Shown in pieces: positions 1 through 7,791 of a DNA stretch of 64,000 nt. Position numbers and translations under genes: made by a program. Positions within the stretch are counted from its first letter, which is position 1; each line of letters opens with the position of its first letter. This stretch comes from Streptomyces sp. NRRL S-455 (GTDB taxonomy: Bacteria > Actinomycetota > Actinomycetes > Streptomycetales > Streptomycetaceae). The DNA lies in NCBI RefSeq assembly GCF_000717875.1, contig NZ_JOCT01000017.1, forward strand, positions 1 to 64,000, given 5' to 3'. The notes under the pieces were generated by a model. That model did no database searches and was not told where the DNA came from. It saw only the letters and a program-made list of their open reading frames with translations.

Positions 1-60
1 GGGCACAAGGGGGCGGGGCACAAGGGGGCGGGGCACAAGGGGGCGGGGCGCGAGCAGGCG
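1..60. repeat. 15-bp in-frame tandem repeat
   Basis: Three exact copies of a 15-bp unit (GGGCACAAGGGGGCG) are followed by one diverged copy and then a shortened, decaying unit up to about base 80. The array touches the left edge of the window, so more copies may lie upstream. The unit is a multiple of three and is open in frame 1, where it encodes Gly-His-Lys-Gly-Ala repeats. Confidence 0.9.
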
Positions 61-252
61 GGGCGCGAGGCGGGGTGCGAGGCAACGGGGCGCGGGCCCC
101 TGCGTCCCGGGGGAGCGGGCCGTGAGGACATGGGCGGCAAGGACACCGATCGTGACCGTGTGGGCCTCGAGGGGCGTGGCCGCGAGGGAGTGACCGGCGA
201 CGGAACACGCACCGCGGGTACGGGTGATGAGGGGGACGGCCGTGCGGACTGA
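1..252 (+). CDS. C-terminal tail of an upstream protein (partial), low-complexity
   Basis: Frame 1 is open from the window edge to a TGA at 250-252. It reads as a Gly/His/Lys pentapeptide repeat followed by a charged Gly/Arg/Asp-rich tail. Its stop lies just inside the GTG start of the next gene, an overlap typical of coupled Streptomyces operons. In related hydroxyproline-type operons the gene at this position is usually a small (2Fe-2S)-binding subunit of the dehydrogenase. That identity is inferred from position only, because no conserved domain lies within the window. The alternative is that this is fortuitously open GC-rich DNA. Confidence 0.4.
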   Translation, partial: GHKGAGHKGAGHKGAGREQAGREAGCEATGRGPLRPGGAGREDMGGKDTDRDRVGLEGRGREGVTGDGTRTAGTGDEGDGRAD

Positions 253-1606
253 CCTGGTCGTGATCGGCGCCGGACCCGCCGGGCTTGCCGCGTCGCTGGC
301 GGCGTCCGCACGCGGCGTCGGAGTCGTGCTCGTGGACGGGGCGACGGAGGCCGGCGGGCAGTTCTACCGGCAGCCCGCCGCCGGTCTCGGGGCCGGGCGG
401 CCCCAGGCGCTGCACCACCGGTGGCGGACCTGGGAGCGGCTGCGGGACGGGCTCGCCGCCGGCCCCGTACGCGTCCTGACGGAACACCACGTGTGGTGTG
501 CCGAGCGGACATCCGGCGGTTTCACCGTGCACGCGCTGCTCGGACCTGAGCAGGAGGAACCGGCGGAGGTGCACGCCCGTGCCGTTCTCCTGGCCACCGG
601 CGGTCACGAGCAGGTGCTGCCCTTCCCCGGCTGGACCCTCCCGGGCGTCGTCACCGCCGGGGGCGCCCAGGCCATGCTCAAGGGCGGGCTCGTGGTGCCA
701 GGACGCAGGGCGGTCGTGGCCGGGACCGGGCCGCTGCTGCTGCCCGTGGCGACCGGGCTGGCCGCGGCCGGCGTCGAGGTCGCCGCGCTCGTCGAGTCCA
801 CCGGCCCGGCGCGCCTGGCACGCCACGGCCGGGCCCTGGCCGGCAAGATCCCGGAGGCCGCCGGATACGCCGCCCGCCTGCTGCGCCACCGCGTGCCGTT
901 CCTGGCCCGTCACACCGTCGTCCGCGCCCACGGCGACGACCGGCTGACCGGCGTCACGGTCGCCGCCCTCGGCAGCGGCGGACGCGTCCGGTCCGGCACC
1001 GAACGGCACCTGCCCTGCGACACCCTCGCCGTCGGACACGGCATGCTCCCGCACACCGACCTGGCGGACGGCCTCGGGTGCCGCCTCGACGGGCTCGCGG
1101 TGGCCGTCGACACCGAGCAGCGCACGGACGTGCCCGGCGTGTGGGCGGCCGGCGAGGCCACCGGCATCGGCGGCGCGGCCCTGGCCCTCGCCGAGGGACA
1201 CATCGCCGGGTGCTCCGCCGCCGCGCACCTGCACGGCACCACCCCTGCCCCGGCCCCCGCCGCCCTCAAGGCCCGTACCGGGCACCGGAGATCCGCCGCA
1301 GCCCTCGAAGCCGCCTGTGTGCCGCCCCCGCACTGGACCGAACAGATCACCGACGACACCGTGGTCTGCCGCTGCGAGGAGGTCACCGCCGGTGCCGTGC
1401 GCGACGCCCTGGACCTCGGAGCGGGCGACGCGCGCACCGTGAAACTGCTGACCCGGGCCGGGATGGGCTGGTGCCAGGGCCGGATGTGCGGCGGCGCGGT
1501 CGCGGGTCTCGCCGGCTGCGAACCCACCCCGACCAGAAGGCCGTTCGCCCGTCCCGTGCCGCTCGGCGTCCTCGCCCGGCAACACCCCCAGGAGGGACTG
1601 TCATGA
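242..1606 (+). CDS. FAD/NAD-dependent oxidoreductase with C-terminal [2Fe-2S] BFD-like domain
   Basis: This is probably the alpha subunit of a multi-subunit amino-acid (hydroxyproline/proline-type) dehydrogenase that passes electrons from substrate oxidation through FAD and Fe-S centres. The N-terminus carries the dinucleotide-binding GAGPAG motif, a second NAD-binding stretch lies in the middle (GTGPLLLP), and the C-terminus has a BFD-like cysteine set (CRCEE and WCQGRMCG). I prefer the GTG at 242 because GAGGGGGA lies about 7 nt upstream and the gene then overlaps the preceding stop; an in-frame GTG-ATG pair at 224-229 is also possible. It is about 454 aa, normal for the family. The next gene starts in its stop codon (ATGA), so it is the first complete gene of the DapA/proline-racemase operon. 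Exact substrate is inferred from neighbours. Confidence 0.85.
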   Translation: MRTDLVVIGAGPAGLAASLAASARGVGVVLVDGATEAGGQFYRQPAAGLGAGRPQALHHRWRTWERLRDGLAAGPVRVLTEHHVWCAERTSGGFTVHALLGPEQEEPAEVHARAVLLATGGHEQVLPFPGWTLPGVVTAGGAQAMLKGGLVVPGRRAVVAGTGPLLLPVATGLAAAGVEVAALVESTGPARLARHGRALAGKIPEAAGYAARLLRHRVPFLARHTVVRAHGDDRLTGVTVAALGSGGRVRSGTERHLPCDTLAVGHGMLPHTDLADGLGCRLDGLAVAVDTEQRTDVPGVWAAGEATGIGGAALALAEGHIAGCSAAAHLHGTTPAPAPAALKARTGHRRSAAALEAACVPPPHWTEQITDDTVVCRCEEVTAGAVRDALDLGAGDARTVKLLTRAGMGWCQGRMCGGAVAGLAGCEPTPTRRPFARPVPLGVLARQHPQEGLS

Positions 1607-2493
1607 CCGATCACCGCCCCTGGCGCGGCGTCCTCGTCGCCACCGCGCTCCCGATGGACGACGACCTCTGCGTGAACTACGACACGTACGCCGAGCACTG
1701 CGCCTGGCTGGTCGAGAACGGCTGCGACGGCGTCGTGCCGAACGGCTCCCTCGGCGAGTACCAGGTGCTCACCCCCAAGGAGCGCGCCCGGGTCGTCGAA
1801 ACGGCCGTGGCCGCGATCGGCGGACAGCGCGTCATGCCCGGCGTCGCCGCCTACGGCTCCGCCGAGGCGCGGCGCTGGGCCGAACAGGCGGGCGAGGCGG
1901 GCTGCGGGGCCGTGATGCTGCTGCCGCCGAACGCCTACCGCGCCGACGAGCGGTCCGTCCTCGCCCACTACGCCGAGGTCGCCGAGGCCGGCCTGCCGGT
2001 CGTCGCGTACAACAACCCGATCGACACCAAGGTCGACCTGGTACCGGAGCTGCTCGCCCGGCTGCACGGCGAGGGGTACATCCAGGGCGTGAAGGAGTTC
2101 TCCGGGGACGTACGCCGGGCCTACCGGATCGCCGAACTCGCCCCCGAGCTGGACCTGTTGATCGGCGCGGACGACGTCCTGCTGGAGCTGGCCCTCGCGG
2201 GCGCCAAGGGCTGGGTGGCCGGATACCCGAACGCGCTTCCGCAGGCGTCGGTCGAGCTGTACCACGCGGCCGTCGGCGGCGACCTCGACACCGCGCGGTC
2301 CCTGTACCAGCAGTTGCACCCGCTGCTGCGGTGGGACTCACGGGTGGAGTTCGTCCAGGCCATCAAGCTGTCGATGGACGTCGTCGGCCGGCACGGCGGC
2401 CCGTGCCGCCCCCCGCGCATGCCGCTGCTGCCCGAGCAGGAGGCCGCCGTCCGGGCCGCCACCGAGAAGGCCGTCGCGGCCGGACTGGCGTAG
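1603..2493 (+). CDS. Dihydrodipicolinate synthase (DapA) family lyase
   Basis: This is a class I (Schiff-base) TIM-barrel lyase of 296 aa. The catalytic lysine sits in VKEFSGD and the conserved tyrosine in VAYNNP; NGSLGE near residue 45 matches the substrate-binding GTTGE loop. Paired with a proline-racemase-family protein and an FAD oxidoreductase, it most likely deaminates or dehydrates a hydroxyproline-derived pyrroline carboxylate to a 2-oxoglutarate semialdehyde, as HypD-type enzymes do. It is less likely to be the lysine-biosynthetic DapA. Start at ATG 1603 overlaps the preceding TGA by four bases and has GGAGGG 7 nt upstream. The downstream racemase gene follows after a 5-bp gap. Confidence 0.9.
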   Translation: MTDHRPWRGVLVATALPMDDDLCVNYDTYAEHCAWLVENGCDGVVPNGSLGEYQVLTPKERARVVETAVAAIGGQRVMPGVAAYGSAEARRWAEQAGEAGCGAVMLLPPNAYRADERSVLAHYAEVAEAGLPVVAYNNPIDTKVDLVPELLARLHGEGYIQGVKEFSGDVRRAYRIAELAPELDLLIGADDVLLELALAGAKGWVAGYPNALPQASVELYHAAVGGDLDTARSLYQQLHPLLRWDSRVEFVQAIKLSMDVVGRHGGPCRPPRMPLLPEQEAAVRAATEKAVAAGLA

Positions 2494-2498
2494 CGGCC

Positions 2499-3500
2499 AT
2501 GCGCAGCGGACTCGTCCTGCACGCCGTCGACTCCCACACCGGGGGCATGCCGACCCGCGTGATCACCGGCGGCATCGGCACCGTCCCCGGCGCCACCATG
2601 AACGAGCGGCGGCTGTACTTCCGCGAACACCGCGACGACATCAAGCGGTTGCTGATGAACGAGCCGCGCGGCCACTCCGCCATGAGCGGTGCGATCCTCC
2701 AGCCCCCGACCAGGGCCGACTGCGACTGGGGCGTCCTCTACATCGAGGTCTCCGGCTATCTGCCGATGTGCGGGCACGGCACCATCGGCGTGGCGACCGT
2801 GCTCGTCGAGACCGGCATGGTCGACGTCGTCGAACCGGTCACCACGATCCGCCTCGACACCCCGGCCGGTCCGGTCGTCGCCGAAGTGGCGGTCGAGGGC
2901 GGCGCCGCGAAGGCCGTGACGCTCCGGAACGTGCCCTCCTTCGCCGTCGGCCTGGACCGCGAGGCCACCCTCCCCGACGGCCGGACGGTGACGTACGACC
3001 TCGCCTTCGGCGGCAACTTCTACGCCATCCTGGCGCTGGAGCGGTTCGGCCTGCCCTTCGACCGGTCCCGCAAGGACGAGATCCTTCAGGCGGGCCTGTC
3101 CCTCATGGCCGCCGTCAACGCCGACGAGCCGCCCGTCCACCCGGAGGACCCGTCCATCCACGGCCTCCACCACGTGTACCTGGCCGCGCCCGGCTCCACT
3201 GCCCGCCACTCCCGGCACGCCATGGCCATCCACCCCGGCTGGTTCGACCGCTCGCCCTGCGGCACGGGCACCAGCGCCCGCATGGCACAGTTGCACGCGC
3301 GCGGCGAGCTCCCGCTGCACACCGAGTTCGTGAACGAGTCCTTCATCGGCACCCGGTTCACCGGCAGACTGCTCGGCACCACCGAGGTGGCCGGCCGCCC
3401 GGCCGTGCTGCCCAGCTTCACCGGACGCGCCTGGATCACCGGCACCGCCCAGTACCTGCTGGACCCCGAGGACCCGTTCCCGGCGGGGTTCGTCCTGTGA
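2499..3500 (+). CDS. Proline racemase family protein (4-hydroxyproline 2-epimerase-like)
   Basis: A 333-aa cytoplasmic enzyme of the proline racemase fold. Both catalytic cysteines are present, in MCGHGTIG (about residue 90) and SPCGTGTSARMA (about residue 253). Two cysteines indicate racemase or epimerase chemistry rather than the Thr/Cys dehydratases. The N-terminal DSHTGG motif is also typical. With the DapA-family lyase and oxidoreductase just upstream, interconversion of trans-4-hydroxy-L-proline and its D-epimer is the most likely reaction; proline racemase is the alternative. The start at 2499 is 5 bp after the preceding stop. A GntR regulator follows and probably controls the operon. 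Confidence 0.9.
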   Translation: MRSGLVLHAVDSHTGGMPTRVITGGIGTVPGATMNERRLYFREHRDDIKRLLMNEPRGHSAMSGAILQPPTRADCDWGVLYIEVSGYLPMCGHGTIGVATVLVETGMVDVVEPVTTIRLDTPAGPVVAEVAVEGGAAKAVTLRNVPSFAVGLDREATLPDGRTVTYDLAFGGNFYAILALERFGLPFDRSRKDEILQAGLSLMAAVNADEPPVHPEDPSIHGLHHVYLAAPGSTARHSRHAMAIHPGWFDRSPCGTGTSARMAQLHARGELPLHTEFVNESFIGTRFTGRLLGTTEVAGRPAVLPSFTGRAWITGTAQYLLDPEDPFPAGFVL

Positions 3501-3537
3501 GCCGAAGCCCGTGCACCAGAGAGGAACTGCGACCGCC

Positions 3538-4212
3538 ATGGCCCCGCAGCACACCCCCGCCCTGCCCGTGCTGGGCAGCAGGAAGCCCAGCCACCGGGAG
3601 CGGGTCGCGGACGCGCTGCGGGCCGCCCTGATCACCGGGGAACTGCGCCCCGGCGAGGTCTATTCGGCTCCCGGCCTCGCCGCCCGATTCGGCGTCTCCG
3701 CCACCCCCGTGCGCGAGGCCATGCTCGACCTCGCCAAGGAGGGCCTGGTCGCCACCGTGCCCAACAAGGGCTTCCGGGTCACCGCCGTCTCCGAGAAGCA
3801 GCTCGACGAGTACACCCACATCCGTTCACTGATCGAGATCCCGACGACGGCGGGCCTCGCGGTCACGGCCGACCCGGCTGCGCTGGAGGCGCTCCGCCCG
3901 GTGGCCCAGGAGATCGTCACCTCCGCCGCGGCCGGCGACCTCATCGCGTACGTCGAAGCCGACCTGCGCTTCCACCTCGGCCTGCTCACCCTCGCCGGCA
4001 ACGGCCACCTGGTCGAGGTCGTACGGGACCTCAGACGCCGCTCCCGGCTGTACGGGCTCACCGCGCTCGCCGCACAGGGGCGGCTGGAGACGTCGGCGAA
4101 GGAACACCTGGAGATCCTCGACGCGCTGCTCGCCCGGGACGAGGAAGCCGTGCGGGCGGTGATGACGCGGCACCTGGGGCATGTCCGGGGGCTGTGGGCG
4201 GCGGTTCAGTGA
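3538..4212 (+). CDS. GntR family transcriptional regulator (FCD/FadR-type)
   Basis: A 224-aa DNA-binding regulator. The winged helix-turn-helix occupies residues ~15-80 (ITGELRPGEVYSAPGLAARF, then VSATPVREAMLDLAKEGLV), and the rest is an all-helical FCD ligand-binding domain with HIRSLIE, YVEADLRFHLGL and EHLEILDALLARD. These regulators bind an organic acid and usually repress the adjacent catabolic operon, here the hydroxyproline-like genes. The ATG at 3538 is preferred, with AGAGGAA about 11 nt upstream; a GTG at 3511 in the same frame is possible. The gene is convergent with the ABC ATPase gene and their 3' ends overlap by 7 bp. Confidence 0.88.
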   Translation: MAPQHTPALPVLGSRKPSHRERVADALRAALITGELRPGEVYSAPGLAARFGVSATPVREAMLDLAKEGLVATVPNKGFRVTAVSEKQLDEYTHIRSLIEIPTTAGLAVTADPAALEALRPVAQEIVTSAAAGDLIAYVEADLRFHLGLLTLAGNGHLVEVVRDLRRRSRLYGLTALAAQGRLETSAKEHLEILDALLARDEEAVRAVMTRHLGHVRGLWAAVQ

Positions 4213-5018
4213 GACGGAGGCGGATCCGGCTCCGGGACCGCGTCCGGCCGCAGCTCGCGCTTCGCCGCCCGGATCTGCTCGTACACATGAGTACGCAGCC
4301 CGGCGAAGCGCGGGTCCACGCGCGTGTGCAACTGGTCCCGCTCGGCGGGCAGATCGACCTTCAGCTGCTCCCGGACGACGGTGGGGGAGGCGGACAGCAC
4401 GATCACCCGCTCGCCCAGGTACACGGCCTCGTCGATGTCGTGGGTGACGAACAGGATCGTGATGCCGCGCTCCCGCCACAACCCCCGGACCAGGTCCTCC
4501 AGATCGGCCCGCGTCTGCGCGTCCACCGCCGCGAACGGCTCGTCCATCAGCAGGACCCGCGGCTCGTACGCCAGCGCCCGGGCGATGGCGACCCGCTGCT
4601 GCATCCCGCCCGACAGCTGCCACGGATAGGCCCCCACGGCGTCCGCCAGCCCGACCGACTCCAGCGCGTCCCGCGTCAGCTCCTGGCGCCGCGCCTTGCT
4701 CAACCGTTTCTGCTTCAGCGGCAGTTCGACGTTCTCACCGACCCGCATCCAGGGGAACAGACTGCGGCCGTACTCCTGGAACACGAACGCCGTCCCGGGC
4801 GGCGGACCGGTCACCTTCCGCCCCTCCAGGAGCACCTCACCGCCGGTGGCGTCGAGCAGTCCTCCCACACACTTCAGCAGGGTGGTCTTGCCGCAGCCCG
4901 ACGGGCCCACGAGACAGACCAGTTCCCCGGCCTCCACGGTGAAGGTGAGGTCACGAACCGCCTCCACGCGCCGCCCCGACCCCTCGTAAACCTTGCTCAG
5001 GCCCCGTACGTCGAGCAT
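4206..5018 (-). CDS. ABC transporter ATP-binding protein (SsuB/TauB-like)
   Basis: A 270-aa ATPase that powers the importer encoded by the next three genes. Walker A is GPSGCGKTT, the Q-loop is in FVFQEYGRSLFPW, the signature is LSGGMQQR, Walker B is VLLMDEPF, and the switch histidine is in FVTHDIDEA. The proline-rich C-terminus (PEPDPPPSH) is unconserved. The family includes nitrate, sulfonate, taurine and thiamine-precursor importers. The gene is last in a tightly packed operon of binding protein, permease, permease and ATPase, and lies 20 bp from the preceding permease. Its 3' end overlaps the convergent GntR gene by 7 bp. Confidence 0.92.
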   Translation of the reverse strand: MLDVRGLSKVYEGSGRRVEAVRDLTFTVEAGELVCLVGPSGCGKTTLLKCVGGLLDATGGEVLLEGRKVTGPPPGTAFVFQEYGRSLFPWMRVGENVELPLKQKRLSKARRQELTRDALESVGLADAVGAYPWQLSGGMQQRVAIARALAYEPRVLLMDEPFAAVDAQTRADLEDLVRGLWRERGITILFVTHDIDEAVYLGERVIVLSASPTVVREQLKVDLPAERDQLHTRVDPRFAGLRTHVYEQIRAAKRELRPDAVPEPDPPPSH

Positions 5019-5038
5019 GGACCGCCCCTTCTCGAGGT

Positions 5039-5854
5039 TCACGGCGACCGCCGGGCCGAGGCGCGCAGGCCGTGGTACCAGCCGAGCACCCGCCGCTCGA
5101 CCAGCCGGAAGACCACCGACAGCAGGAAGCCGAGCAGACCCAGCACGAGGATGCCGGTCCACATGTCCGGGATCGCGAAGCTGCGCTGGAACTGGACGAT
5201 GGTGAAGCCGATCCCATTGCTCGCGGCGAACATCTCGCTGATCACCATGAGGATGATGCCGATGGACAGGGCCTGGCGAAGGCCCGCGAAGATCTGCGGG
5301 CTCGCCGAGCGCAGGACCAGATGCCTGAGGCGCGCCGTGCCCGTGATGCCGTAGGACCGTGCCGTCTCGGCCATCACCGGGTCCACCGCCCGCACGCCCT
5401 CGACCGTGTTGAGCAGGATCGGCCAGACGCAGCCGCTCGCGATCACCGTGACCTTCATGGTGTCGCCGATGCCCGCGAACAACATGATGACCGGCACCAG
5501 CACCGGCGGCGGCACCGCCCGCAGGAACTCCAGCACCGGCTCGCACGCCGCCCGCACCCGCCGGTGGGAGCCGATGACCGTGCCGAGCACCACGCCGAGG
5601 ACGGCCGCCAGGGCGTACCCGCCGCCCAGCCGCAGCACGCTGGGCAGGACGTCTCCCCTCAGACGGTCGGCTGTCCAGACCTCGGGGAACGCCTCCAGGA
5701 TCCTCCGCAGCGGCGGCCAGTACACGTCCGTGCTGCCGGCCGAAGCCACCCACCAGACCGTGACCAGCACCGCCGGCAGCGCGACGACGAACACCAGTCG
5801 CAGCAGTACCTGCCCCCAAGCTCTCGACGCCGCTCGACCAGAGGGGACCCCCAT
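5039..5854 (-). CDS. ABC transporter permease (SsuC/TauC-like), second of pair
   Basis: An integral membrane permease of 271 aa with about six hydrophobic segments. The cytoplasmic EAA-type loop includes AETARSYGITGTARLRHLVL, which couples to the ATPase. The start is ATG 5854 within a TGATG overlap of the previous permease stop. The operon encodes two different permeases, suggesting a heterodimeric channel, whereas SsuC-type channels are usually homodimers. Substrate is unknown; the neighbouring binding protein is of the NMT1/SsuA type. Confidence 0.88.
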   Translation of the reverse strand: MGVPSGRAASRAWGQVLLRLVFVVALPAVLVTVWWVASAGSTDVYWPPLRRILEAFPEVWTADRLRGDVLPSVLRLGGGYALAAVLGVVLGTVIGSHRRVRAACEPVLEFLRAVPPPVLVPVIMLFAGIGDTMKVTVIASGCVWPILLNTVEGVRAVDPVMAETARSYGITGTARLRHLVLRSASPQIFAGLRQALSIGIILMVISEMFAASNGIGFTIVQFQRSFAIPDMWTGILVLGLLGFLLSVVFRLVERRVLGWYHGLRASARRSP

Positions 5855-6627
5855 CACACCGCCACCTCCCCGCGCACCGACTGGTGCCAGGCCAGGGCCC
5901 GCCGCTCGACCGCCCGCACGCCCGCGTTGATCAGCAGCCCCAGCAGCCCGGTGACCACGATCAGCGCGTACATCTCCGGCACCGCCTGCGAGGTCTGTGC
6001 CACTCCGATGCGCTTGCCCAGCCCCGGTGCCCCGATGACGAGTTCGGCGGTGATGGCGAGGATCAGCGCGACGGCCGCCGCGAGGCGCACGCCGGTCATG
6101 ACGTACGGCAGTGCCGTCGGCCACAGCACATGCCTGATCCGTGCCCAGGTGCCGAGGCCGTACGACCGTGCCGTCTCGTCGGCGACCGGATCGACGTCCC
6201 GGACGCCGTACAGGACCTGGATCAGCACCTGCCAGAACGAGGCGTAGACGACGAGCAGCAGCACGGAGCGCAGTTCGGTGCCGTAGAGCAGCACCGCGAG
6301 CGGTATCAGGGCGACCGACGGGATCGGGCGCAGGAACTCGATGGTGGAGGCCGTCACCTGGCTCAGATACGGCACGACCGAGACGACGACACCGACCACG
6401 ATGCCCGAGCAGGACGCGATCGCCAGTCCCAGCGCCCAGCCGGTGAGAGTGTCGCCGAGCGCCGTCCAGAAGGCGGCGTCGGTGACCTCGTCCGCGAGAG
6501 CCCCGGCGATGCGGCTGGTCGGCGGGAAGTGGTCCTCCTCGACCAGGCCGAGCCGCGGCACCGTCTCGCCCAGCGCGAGGAGGGCCGCGAGCCCGGCCGC
6601 ACCTAGGGCGACGTTCACGCCCTTCAC
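5854..6627 (-). CDS. ABC transporter permease (SsuC/TauC-like), first of pair
   Basis: A 257-aa permease with an N-terminal membrane segment and five or more further segments. The EAA loop contains ADETARSYGLGTWARIRHVLW. The start is a GTG at 6627 overlapping the TGA of the binding-protein gene by 4 bp (GTGA), so expression is coupled to it. It resembles the following permease in overall plan but is clearly diverged, so the two probably form a heterodimer. The longer upstream reading frame is ignored because it would run deep into the binding-protein gene. Confidence 0.88.
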   Translation of the reverse strand: MKGVNVALGAAGLAALLALGETVPRLGLVEEDHFPPTSRIAGALADEVTDAAFWTALGDTLTGWALGLAIASCSGIVVGVVVSVVPYLSQVTASTIEFLRPIPSVALIPLAVLLYGTELRSVLLLVVYASFWQVLIQVLYGVRDVDPVADETARSYGLGTWARIRHVLWPTALPYVMTGVRLAAAVALILAITAELVIGAPGLGKRIGVAQTSQAVPEMYALIVVTGLLGLLINAGVRAVERRALAWHQSVRGEVAV

Positions 6628-7598
6628 GGCAGCAGTTTGTTCATGTCCGGCGACGACTTGAAGAGGCCGTCGTCGTAGCCGAGCTTCATGAGGTCCACGA
6701 TCGAGGACCGGTTGGCCTCGGCCGGCCACCTCGGCAGGGTCACCTGGGCCAGCACGTCCGCGGGGATCTTCGTGTAGGTCGTCACGATCCGGCGGGCTTC
6801 GTCCGGGTGGGCGTCGGCGTACGCCAGGGACTCGGCCGTGGCCTCCTGGAACCGCTTCACCACCTCTGGGTTCTGCTTCGCGTACTGCGTGGAGGTGAAG
6901 TACATCGCCACCGTGAGCTTCGGCGCGACGTCGACCAGCGGCGAGGCGATCACCCGGCCGCCCCGGTTCTTGATGGTGGCCTGAGTGGGCTCGACCACCT
7001 GCGCGGCGTCGATGTCGCCGCTGTCGAGGGCGGCGGGCATCTGCTCGAAGCCGAGCTCGACGAACTCGATCTTGTCCGGGTCGCCGCCCGCCTTGCGCAC
7101 GGAGGCCCGTACGGCCGTCTCGTTGATGTTCTTGAGGGTGTTGATGGCGACCTTCTTGCCCTCGAGCTCCTTCGGCGACTTGATCGCGCTGTCCTTCTTG
7201 ACCATCAACGCGCTGAAGTCCTTGCCCTCGACACCGGTCGAGGCGATGCCGTTGGCGACGGCCCGCACCGGAACGCCGTTGCTCACAGCCACCATCAGGG
7301 ACGTCACATTGCTGAACCCGAACTGGAACTGACCGCTCGCCACGCCCGGCACGATCGCCGCGCCGCCCTGCGCGGTGGTGAACTCCAGCTTCAGGCCCCG
7401 CTTCTCGAAGAAGCCCTGCTTCTGGCCGAGGTAGAGCGGTGCCACGTCGACAATGGGGATGAGCCCGACCTTCACGGTCCGCACTCCGCCGGACGGGGCG
7501 CCCGGGTCCGAGGCGCCCCCTTTGTCGGACGAGCCACAGGCCGCCGCGGTGAACAGGACGGACACGGCCGCGAGACGGATGAGGGGACGACGACGCAT
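6624..7598 (-). CDS. ABC transporter substrate-binding lipoprotein (SsuA/NMT1 family)
   Basis: A 324-aa extracytoplasmic solute receptor. The N-terminus is a lipoprotein signal (two arginine-rich residues, hydrophobic core, then TAAAC) and the body has the NMT1/SsuA pattern: VKVGLIPIVDVAPLYLGQKQ, then GFFEKRGLKLEF, with GEEGKKVAIN-like hinge (ELEGKKVAIN). The chosen ATG has AGGAGGAG 5-6 nt upstream; a longer N-terminus would bury the signal peptide. It is first in the operon, followed by two permeases and an ATPase. The ligand could be an aromatic acid, a sulfonate or a thiamine precursor. The adjacent Rieske oxygenase operon favours an aromatic compound, but this is inference. Confidence 0.9.
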   Translation of the reverse strand: MRRRPLIRLAAVSVLFTAAACGSSDKGGASDPGAPSGGVRTVKVGLIPIVDVAPLYLGQKQGFFEKRGLKLEFTTAQGGAAIVPGVASGQFQFGFSNVTSLMVAVSNGVPVRAVANGIASTGVEGKDFSALMVKKDSAIKSPKELEGKKVAINTLKNINETAVRASVRKAGGDPDKIEFVELGFEQMPAALDSGDIDAAQVVEPTQATIKNRGGRVIASPLVDVAPKLTVAMYFTSTQYAKQNPEVVKRFQEATAESLAYADAHPDEARRIVTTYTKIPADVLAQVTLPRWPAEANRSSIVDLMKLGYDDGLFKSSPDMNKLLP

Positions 7599-7668
7599 GG
7601 CTCCTCCTGTGGGACCGGTTTGGTGCTCCGACAGGCTGTGCGCAGACAACGCGCTCGTGCTCAGCGAG

Positions 7669-7698
7669 AACCTAGAGCCACGCCTGATCCATGGTCAA
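7669..7698 (-). promoter_or_regulatory. Predicted sigma70-type promoter of the SsuA-like operon
   Basis: On the minus strand TTGACC (7693-7698) and TAGGTT (7669-7674) are separated by 18 bp. The predicted transcript would have a 5' leader of about 65 nt before the binding-protein ATG. Confidence 0.6.
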
Positions 7699-7773
7699 TG
7701 CCCTTGCGGACACGACAGGTTGACTCCGTACGCCGCGACCTGCTCCGGCACCTGCCGGCGGCGGTCGCCCGCA

Positions 7774-7788
7774 GCGGGTCCGACCCGC
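7774..7788 (-). terminator. Short GC hairpin after the Rieske operon
   Basis: GCGGGT and ACCCGC form a 6-bp stem with a 3-nt loop, starting 3 nt beyond the reductase stop codon. There is no U-tract, as is common for Streptomyces terminators. Confidence 0.4.
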
Positions 7789-7791
7789 GAA

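Noticed and set aside
1..80. CRISPR array or intergenic repeat element.
   Set aside because: The unit is only 15 bp without spacers, and it is in frame with an open reading frame.
910..2319. Long open reading frame on the minus strand across the oxidoreductase and lyase genes.
   Set aside because: It is a mirror of high-GC codon bias; the plus-strand proteins have complete family motifs and the minus-strand one has none.
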